From the NCBI GenBank assembly GCA_023390115.1, contig JAEWDM010000029.1, forward strand, positions 1-64,000: 64,000 nucleotides of DNA, read 5' to 3'. The notes beneath the pieces were generated by a model that saw nothing but the letters and a program-made list of their open reading frames with translations, did no database searches and had not been told where the DNA came from. Both the position numbers and the translations under genes were made by a program. This document shows positions 60,435-64,000 of the stretch, one piece after another (the stretch's first letter is position 1; each line of letters begins with the position of its first letter). Source of the DNA: Bacillota bacterium (GTDB taxonomy: Bacteria; Bacillota; Clostridia; Acetivibrionales; DSM-27016).

Positions 60435-62186
60435 TTAAATCATTGTTGCTCCGTAGTATACTATTCCTCTCCCCGGATCTATTGTAACTACCGAACCGCT
60501 TTTAAGTATCTGGACTGCATTTTCTGCCGCTATGATAACGGGAATTTCAAGTGCCAGACCTGCTATGGCAGCGTGTGAGCCTATGCCGCCTTCCTCGGTG
60601 ATAATGGCCGAGGCTCTTCTCATAATATTCAGCATACTGTTGTTTGTGTAGGGAACAACAAGTATGTTGCCGTCAACAAAGGTATCCTCAGCTTCCTGGG
60701 CGGTCCGTGCAACGCAAAGCTCTCCCGTAACTCCTCCGCTGCCAAGGCCTGTGCCCTGCACCAGCACCTTGCCTATAATGTGAACCTTCAGTATATTGGT
60801 TGTTCCGCTTATACCTATCGGTGCGCCGGCAGTAATTATGGCCAAATCGCCGTTTTTGACCAACCCCGATTCAAGAGCCTTTTCAACTCCCGTATCAAAC
60901 ATTTCATCCGTGGTAGTTACATGCTTTACAAGATAGGGTATGACTCCCCATGAAAGGGAAAGCTGCCTTTGCACTCTTGGACATACCGTAGTTGCTATAA
61001 TGGGACAGGCCGGTCTGAATCTGGAAATCATCCTTGCGGTGTGGCCTGTCTGTGTTACGGTAATTATTGCGGACGCCTTAAGGTCAAGGGCTGTGGTACA
61101 GGTTGCATGGCTTATGGCGTTTGTTACGCTTGCATTCATATCGGGCTGCATGCTTGTGAACTGCTTCCAGTAATCTATGGAGCTTTCAGCTTTTTTGGCT
61201 ATCTTTACCATTGTCTCGAGGCTCTCTACGGGGTACTTTCCGGAGGCTGTTTCTCCCGACAGCATTATAACGCTTGTGCCGTCATATATTGCGTTGGCTA
61301 TATCACTGGCCTCCGCCCTTGTAGGCCTGGGGTTTCTTATCATTGAATCCAGCATTTGAGTGGCGGTTATTACAGGCTTTCCGTTTTTATAGCATTTTTC
61401 TATAAGGTTTTTTTGCACCACAGGCACATCCTCTACAGGTATCTCCACCCCGAGGTCGCCTCTGGCAACCATAATTCCGTCCGATACCTTTATTATATCG
61501 TCGAAATTTTCAATGCCCTCCCTGTTCTCGATTTTTGCAATTACCTTAATGCCCTGGCCATTGTTTTTTTCAAGCACCTTCCTTATTTCTATTACGTCGG
61601 AGGCTTTTCTGACAAAGGAAGCGGCGATAAAATCAAAATCATTTTTTATGCCGAATTCAATATCCTTTATATCCTGCTCTGTAATCGAGGGCAGGTGAAT
61701 TTCGGCTCCCGGGACATTTATCCCCTTATTGTTTCCTATTATACCTCCGTTCAGCACCTTGCAGTGTATATCCTTGTTTTTTATATCCGTTACCTCAAGC
61801 TCGACAAGGCCGTCATTTATAAGAATCCTGCCGCCCGGCCTTACATCCTTGTATAATTCCTTATATGTAACGGACGCTTTTGACTGATCTCCCACTATAT
61901 CAGCATTAGCCAGGACGAAGCTGTCTCCCTCATTTAAGAGAACCTCTCCCTTTTCAAATCTCCCTGTCCTTATCTCAGGGCCTTTTGTATCGAGAAGAAG
62001 GGGAATGGCAAATTTAAGACGGTCTCTTACCTTTTTGAATATGTCCACTCTCTTTTTATGCTGTTCATGGGTCCCATGTGAAAAATTAATACGGGCTATA
62101 TTCATTCCTTTAAGCATAAGCTTTTGCAGGGTGTCCTCATTGTCAACCGCCGGGCCAAGGGTACAAATTATCTTTGTCTTTCTCAT
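60435..62186 (-). CDS. pyk: Pyruvate kinase with C-terminal PEP-utilizer domain
   Basis: Converts PEP and ADP to pyruvate and ATP (583 aa). The N-terminus RKTKIICTLGPAVDNEDTL and MVARGDLGVEIP, with TQMLDSM, are the active-site motifs. The extra C-terminal domain (about residues 480-583, GGIGSHAAIAGLALEIPVI) is the PEP-utilizer-like phosphohistidine domain, found in Bacillus and Clostridium enzymes. TGGAGG precedes the ATG. Confidence 0.95.
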   Translation of the reverse strand: MRKTKIICTLGPAVDNEDTLQKLMLKGMNIARINFSHGTHEQHKKRVDIFKKVRDRLKFAIPLLLDTKGPEIRTGRFEKGEVLLNEGDSFVLANADIVGDQSKASVTYKELYKDVRPGGRILINDGLVELEVTDIKNKDIHCKVLNGGIIGNNKGINVPGAEIHLPSITEQDIKDIEFGIKNDFDFIAASFVRKASDVIEIRKVLEKNNGQGIKVIAKIENREGIENFDDIIKVSDGIMVARGDLGVEIPVEDVPVVQKNLIEKCYKNGKPVITATQMLDSMIRNPRPTRAEASDIANAIYDGTSVIMLSGETASGKYPVESLETMVKIAKKAESSIDYWKQFTSMQPDMNASVTNAISHATCTTALDLKASAIITVTQTGHTARMISRFRPACPIIATTVCPRVQRQLSLSWGVIPYLVKHVTTTDEMFDTGVEKALESGLVKNGDLAIITAGAPIGISGTTNILKVHIIGKVLVQGTGLGSGGVTGELCVARTAQEAEDTFVDGNILVVPYTNNSMLNIMRRASAIITEEGGIGSHAAIAGLALEIPVIIAAENAVQILKSGSVVTIDPGRGIVYYGATMI

Positions 62187-62302
62187 TAATTAAACCTCCA
62201 GGAGTATTATATTTTATAAAAGTAAGCGTATCGGTACTGCGCATCATAATTTCATGACAACAAATTTATGAATCCTTATCAGTGCCTTGCTGTAACGCAT
62301 AA

Positions 62303-62331
62303 ATTATACTCAAAGCATAATAAAAGCGCAA
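62303..62331 (-). promoter_or_regulatory. Promoter of pyk
   Basis: Minus-strand TTGCGC (62331-62326), 17 bases, TATAAT (62308-62303). It lies about 115 bases upstream of the ATG. Confidence 0.65.
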
Positions 62332-62438
62332 GGGATTTTTATTCCTTACGCATCTTTGCAGTAAATATTATGAATGCTTATATTACTGATAATTATAGCA
62401 CCATACTCATATCTAAGCAATAAAGACGAAAAAATGCT

Positions 62439-62825
62439 TTATGTACTAAGTATCTCATAAATTTTCAATATTTTATCTATAACGGATTTATTGCCGTTAT
62501 CCAATATGGGCCTTATGATTCCGAGGGTTTCGGTGAAGTTCCGAAAGCTGGGGCTCTGTCCTCTCATTGAGCCAAAATGCCTCTTTAAATCCTTGTATGT
62601 ACAGTTGTAAAGATTGCACCTGTCAACTGCTCTGGAAATAACCTCCCTGTGAGGCTCGGGAGAATATTCGCTTATAGCGCTGAGCATTTGAAGAAGCAGT
62701 GTGACATTGCTCGCTCTTACAGATAAATTCTGCTCCTCTCTTAGGCTTGAATTATACACATCTCTTACTTTATTTGCCGCATTAAAGCCGTTTGCAATAT
62801 TGTCCCATAAATTGTACCTGTTCAT
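62439..62825 (-). CDS. Hypothetical helical protein
   Basis: 128 aa from the ATG of MNRYNLWDNIANGFNAANKV. Rich in helices with a middle stretch SLREEQNLSVRASNVTLLLQ and a C-terminal SVIDKILKIYEILST. Upstream in-frame codons would add a hydrophobic stretch of about 40 residues, but ribosome-site support is weak in both cases. I do not recognise it. Confidence 0.5.
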   Translation of the reverse strand: MNRYNLWDNIANGFNAANKVRDVYNSSLREEQNLSVRASNVTLLLQMLSAISEYSPEPHREVISRAVDRCNLYNCTYKDLKRHFGSMRGQSPSFRNFTETLGIIRPILDNGNKSVIDKILKIYEILST

Positions 62826-62971
62826 ACCTGTCCACCATATTCCAAATATAAAATTCAACTCTAATAAATATGTTATGTTAAACGGGCCTTTAAAGTTACA
62901 ATTAAAGCCCCGGGATAAAAATGTAAAAATTGCAGTTTTAAAATACATAGAGTGTAGAGCTTAAAAATGCA

Positions 62972-63000
62972 TTGACATGATACGGGAAATGTGATATTCT
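62972..63000 (+). promoter_or_regulatory. Promoter of the Mn2+ riboswitch-ATPase transcript
   Basis: TTGACA (62972-62977), 17 bases, TATTCT (62995-63000). It is close to consensus and positioned just upstream of the aptamer. Confidence 0.75.
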
Positions 63001-63009
63001 TGCTAATGA

Positions 63010-63106
63010 GTAAAGGGGAGTAGCTTGGAAGCTATAAAGTCAACAACCGGCAAAAAGAATTGCCTGGCTTTATACTCCTTAAACGGAAAGCGAGACCTTT
63101 AATACA
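63010..63106 (+). promoter_or_regulatory. Manganese (yybP-ykoY) riboswitch
   Basis: AAAGGGGAGTAGC, AAAGTCAACAACCGG, GGCTTTATACTCC and GGAAAGCGAGACCTTT follow in the yybP-ykoY order; the last is the hallmark. The downstream gene is a P-type cation pump, the most common partner. Binding of Mn2+ should break the terminator and turn the pump on. Confidence 0.92.
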
Positions 63107-63145
63107 ATCTTGTAAGTATGGGGTGTATTAAAGGTCTCTTTATTT
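63093..63145 (+). terminator. Terminator of the Mn2+ riboswitch
   Basis: AGACCTTTAATACA (63093-63106) and TGTATTAAAGGTCT (63124-63137) are exact complements, followed by a T-rich tract. The 5' arm overlaps the conserved GAGACCTTT of the aptamer, so the two folds compete. Confidence 0.9.
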
Positions 63146-63190
63146 TGTTTGTCACTCCCGGTTAAATAAATATGATTGGAGGAGTTATGA

Positions 63191-64000
63191 ATGCCGAAGA
63201 TTTATAATACAAAGGAAGAAATAAGCTTTCATACCACAGGTCAGGCTCAGGTGCTTGAATACCTTAATACAGGCAGAGACGGAATAGATGAGGAGGAGGC
63301 GAAAAAAAGAGAGGGTATTTATGGTAAAAACCGTCTTGAAGAGGGCAAGCATAAAAATGTGTTTGATATGTTTATTGAGCAGTTCAAAAACCTAATGGTA
63401 ATTATTCTTATAGTGGCGGCCTTAATATCCGGTATAATGGGAGAGCTTACCGATACGGTGATTATTCTTGTGGTTGTAATAATTAACGCATTCCTTGGAG
63501 TTATACAGGAGAGCAAGGCGGAAAAAGCACTGCTGGCTTTGAAAAGCATGTCTGCGCCTTATGCCAAGGTTAAGAGAGACGGTCAGGTAAAGCGTTTAAA
63601 TACCGAGGAGCTTGTGCCGGGGGATATAGTGCTTCTTGAAGCAGGCGACTATGTGCCTGCCGACATGAGGCTGCTTGACTGTGCCAGCCTTAAAATTGAG
63701 GAATCGGCGCTTACCGGCGAATCGGTGCCTGCGGAAAAAACAGTGGAGGCAATAGAGGGAGAAGATATAGTAATAGGTGACAGGAGAAATATGGCATACT
63801 CCGGCAGCAGTGTGACGTATGGAAGAGGGACAGGTGTTGTAACAGCCACCGCAATGGCTACCGAGGTAGGGAAGATAGCCGGGCATTTGAGAGGAGACTC
63901 CGAAGAGACGCCCTTGCAAAGGAAGCTTTCCGAAATGAGCAAATTTCTTACGCTGGCTATAATAATAGTTTCAATAATAGTATTTGCGGCAGGAGTTCTT
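63191..64000 (+). CDS. P-type cation-transporting ATPase (Ca2+/Mn2+-type), cut by the window end
   Basis: The first 270 residues are visible. A cation-ATPase N-terminal domain (about 10-60) is followed by two membrane helices (about 68-105) and the actuator domain with TGES at residues 175-178 (ESALTGESVP). The phosphorylation site DKTGT lies beyond the edge. Length and sequence fit the Ca2+/Mn2+ P2A subgroup. The Mn2+ riboswitch supports export of Mn2+. GGAGG precedes the ATG; a false ATG four bases earlier ends after six codons. Confidence 0.9.
   Translation, partial: MPKIYNTKEEISFHTTGQAQVLEYLNTGRDGIDEEEAKKREGIYGKNRLEEGKHKNVFDMFIEQFKNLMVIILIVAALISGIMGELTDTVIILVVVIINAFLGVIQESKAEKALLALKSMSAPYAKVKRDGQVKRLNTEELVPGDIVLLEAGDYVPADMRLLDCASLKIEESALTGESVPAEKTVEAIEGEDIVIGDRRNMAYSGSSVTYGRGTGVVTATAMATEVGKIAGHLRGDSEETPLQRKLSEMSKFLTLAIIIVSIIVFAAGVL

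Overview
The window looks like a chromosome segment of an anaerobic, low-to-mid GC Firmicute of the class Clostridia. The evidence is a trimeric NADH-linked [FeFe] hydrogenase under Rex-type operators, pyruvate formate-lyase behind a ZTP riboswitch, a PPi-type phosphofructokinase, RNase J, and a SecA with the zinc-binding tail. Many leaders are Clostridia-style riboswitches (cobalamin, TPP, THF, ZTP, Mn2+). The genus cannot be fixed from the sequence alone. There is no rRNA, tRNA, CRISPR array, prophage or intact insertion sequence that I can see. The only mobile-element traces are RAYT/REP-type remnants.

Layout. 0-4.4 kb: end of a RAYT-like protein, short repeats, a cobalamin riboswitch, btuFCD and a GNAT acetyltransferase. 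4.5-6.5 kb: a eukaryote-like GH13 glycogen branching enzyme. 6.55-12.05 kb: TPP riboswitch and thiGH-thiD2E-thiCSF. 12.1-14.8 kb: THF riboswitch and folT, a 35-residue membrane peptide on the minus strand, a YerC/TrpR-like regulator, a doubtful ORF and a DUF5317 protein. 14.8-23.5 kb: secA, folC, a membrane TPR protein, a patatin, thrC and a zinc-ribbon protein. 23.5-27.9 kb: a REPIN-like doublet, a cupin, then GH57 branching enzyme and DUF4912 facing a GT4 glycogen synthase-like gene. 28-29.8 kb: RNase J. 29.8-32.4 kb: an AT-rich island with a secreted S1-type protease and a lipoprotein, bounded by copies of a terminator arm. 32.5-33.5 kb: metA. 33.5-39 kb: Rex boxes and hydC-ATPase-ferredoxin-hydB-hydA. 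39-43 kb: an endonuclease III-like gene, a flavin reductase, and pflB with its ZTP riboswitch. 43.2-48.6 kb: class II dehydroquinate synthase, a PfkB kinase with an aldolase stub, and an unassigned structured leader in front of a TIM-barrel/acyl-CoA ligase fusion. 48.8-52.7 kb: PPi-PFK, a long inverted repeat, and a two-gene nonulosonate (sialic acid/KDN-like) cassette. 52.8-58.5 kb: ABC exporter, asnS, a zinc-ribbon protein and citrate synthase. 58.5-64 kb: ACT protein, DUF711 and pyruvate kinase on the minus strand, then a Mn2+ riboswitch and a P-type cation ATPase cut by the window end.

How it fits together. Pyruvate kinase, PPi-PFK, PflB and HydABC outline sugar fermentation to formate and hydrogen. 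Rex ties the hydrogenase to NADH/NAD+, and ZTP ties formate production to one-carbon and purine status. Two branching enzymes and a GT4 synthase indicate glycogen storage. Cofactor supply (B12 import, thiamin synthesis, folate import and polyglutamylation) is largely riboswitch-controlled. The least explained items are the orphan structured leader with its fusion gene, the AT-rich island and the 140-nt inverted repeat.
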